DNA of 48,303 nucleotides, taken from assembly GCA_937887565.1 (NCBI GenBank), contig CALABS010000014.1, forward strand, positions 1 through 48,303, given 5' to 3'. Below are positions 47,839-48,303 of the stretch, piece after piece. Below the pieces are notes generated by a model. It saw only the letters and a list, made by a program, of their open reading frames with translations, was not told the DNA's origin and ran no database searches. The translations under genes were made by a program, and so were the position numbers. This DNA is from an uncultured Rhodospirillaceae bacterium (lineage in GTDB: Bacteria > Pseudomonadota > Alphaproteobacteria > Rhodospirillales > Magnetospirillaceae). The first letter of the stretch is position 1. Every line of letters starts with the position of its first letter.

Positions 47839-47899
47839 CGTGTTAGCCACTGTCTTCGGGAGGCAGGGGCCGGAGGTTCGAATCCTCTCTCTCCGACCA
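47839..47899 (+). tRNA. 3' fragment of a Ser-like tRNA (att remnant)
   Basis: From CGTGTTAGCC onward the sequence reads as the 3' half of a class II tRNA: a long variable arm (CTGTC ... GGCAG with a TTCGGGA loop), a T-arm GGAGG-TTCGAAT-CCTCT, the acceptor strand CTCTCCG, then A and CCA. There is no matching 5' half upstream; the preceding bases are AT-rich and unrelated. Such half-tRNAs mark the far end of an element integrated in a tRNA gene. The missing 5' half would lie beyond the left end of the window. Serine identity is inferred from the variable arm and acceptor. Confidence 0.7.
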
Positions 47900-47902
47900 G
47901 TC

Positions 47903-47945
47903 AGAAAAGGGCCTAGTCGAGACATCGACTAGGCCCTTTTCTTTT
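47903..47945. terminator. 18-bp perfect hairpin terminator
   Basis: An 18-bp stem (47903-47920 with 47925-47942) with a GACA loop, A-run before and TTTTCTTTTTC after. It ends the tRNA transcript and can work in both directions. Beyond it, up to about 48154, I see no gene. Confidence 0.85.
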
Positions 47946-48154
47946 TCTCTTTCCCTTGCGCACCTTTCCATCTTCCGCTGCTCGATTGCCCTGAGCGGGC
48001 GTCTGCCTTTGGTTTTCCTGTCTCGGAGGCTGCTTTACCGGGTCCTCCACGGCGCATTTGGCGTCGGAATTGCGTGACCTGGGCCTTTTGTGACGGTTAA
48101 GGCATTGATCTGAAAGGTTTTTCAAAAAACCGTCACGGGGGGCGAAAAAAGGTG

Positions 48155-48183
48155 TTGCGTGGGTTGGCGTCGGCGCCTATAAA
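48155..48183 (+). promoter_or_regulatory. Probable rRNA-operon promoter
   Basis: TTGCGT (48155-48160), a 17-base spacer and TATAAA (48178-48183). The GCGCCTATAAACCGGCCACC context and the following GC-rich leader resemble alphaproteobacterial rRNA promoters. The 16S gene would start beyond the window, so this is inferred. Confidence 0.55.
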
Positions 48184-48303
48184 CCGGCCACCGCAGCGAC
48201 GGCGGCACCGGCAACGACGCGATGAGCGACGAACGGGGCAGCAGCGAGGCGGTAACAAACGAGACTGACACGGCTTCAGCCGGTTTTCCCGAGAGGGGAA
48301 GGC

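Noticed and set aside
47913..48125. A 70-aa basic minus-strand frame near the right end
   Set aside because: TTG start with no ribosome site, and it runs through the 18-bp terminator hairpin.
1..48303. CRISPR arrays or insertion sequences
   Set aside because: No regularly spaced direct repeats with unique spacers and no transposase-like frame were seen; the short repeats found are operator-, iteron- or cos-like.
1..48303. An integrase or recombinase gene
   Set aside because: No frame shows tyrosine-recombinase (R..HxxR..Y) or serine-recombinase motifs; it is presumed to lie left of the window.

Overview
The window is GC-rich (roughly two thirds G+C) and looks like chromosome from an alphaproteobacterium, probably a Rhodospirillales/Azospirillum-type host. 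Supporting this are the codon use, a DMT/EamA transporter, a tRNA remnant with a long variable arm, and an apparent rRNA-type promoter at the right edge. Almost everything from about 3.7 to 46.4 kb is one nearly complete siphophage prophage. No integrase or recombinase gene is visible. A 3'-terminal tRNA(Ser-like) fragment at 47839-47899 suggests the element's right end. The intact tRNA and integrase would then lie to the left of the window.

Layout. (1) 0-3.7 kb, minus strand: a PAS/LuxR-type regulator, a two-gene DUF1828/DUF1829 cassette, and a lipoprotein. (2) 3.75-3.79 kb: a divergent control region with two 15-bp operators around a TTGACT -35 box, next to an XRE regulator (3851-4156). (3) 4.2-16.5 kb, plus strand: tightly overlapping early genes, including a Ref/DUF968-like HNH protein, DUF2303, a beta-class DNA methyltransferase, a MazG-like protein, a zinc-finger protein, DUF5131 (Gp37/Gp68), an ASCH protein, and a DUF1376/DnaA_N-like replication initiator with iteron-like repeats inside it. 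(4) 16.6-18.7 kb, mixed strands: an accessory island. It holds a self-contained minus-strand operon (32-aa peptide plus XRE protein) with an operator-embedded promoter, two other small minus-strand genes, and a frameshifted Acb2/Tad1-hairpin (anti-CBASS) homologue.

(5) 18.7-29.7 kb: a lambda-like packaging, head and neck module. The order is possible Z-like protein, Nu1-like small terminase with cos-like repeats, GpA terminase, gpW, portal, S49 protease with nested scaffold, decoration protein, Mu gpT-like capsid protein, FII-, U- and V-like proteins, then a G/GT chaperone pair joined by a -1 frameshift at GGGAAAC. (6) 29.7-41.9 kb: a 2441-aa tape measure protein, tail-tip proteins and a glycine-rich fibre. 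(7) 42-46.4 kb: an endolysin, then a HigB / HigA-ImmA / third-gene cassette that interrupts the lysis region, then a small membrane protein and overlapping Rz/Rz1 spanins. (8) 46.4-48.3 kb: a small membrane ORF, a DMT transporter, the tRNA remnant, a strong terminator and the rRNA-like promoter.

The strongest candidates for undescribed biology are the peptide/XRE locus at 16.59-17.10 kb, the frameshifted Acb2-like gene at 18.35 kb, the repeat array at the terminase gene, and the iterons inside the initiator gene. All family assignments come from reading motifs by eye; no database search was run.
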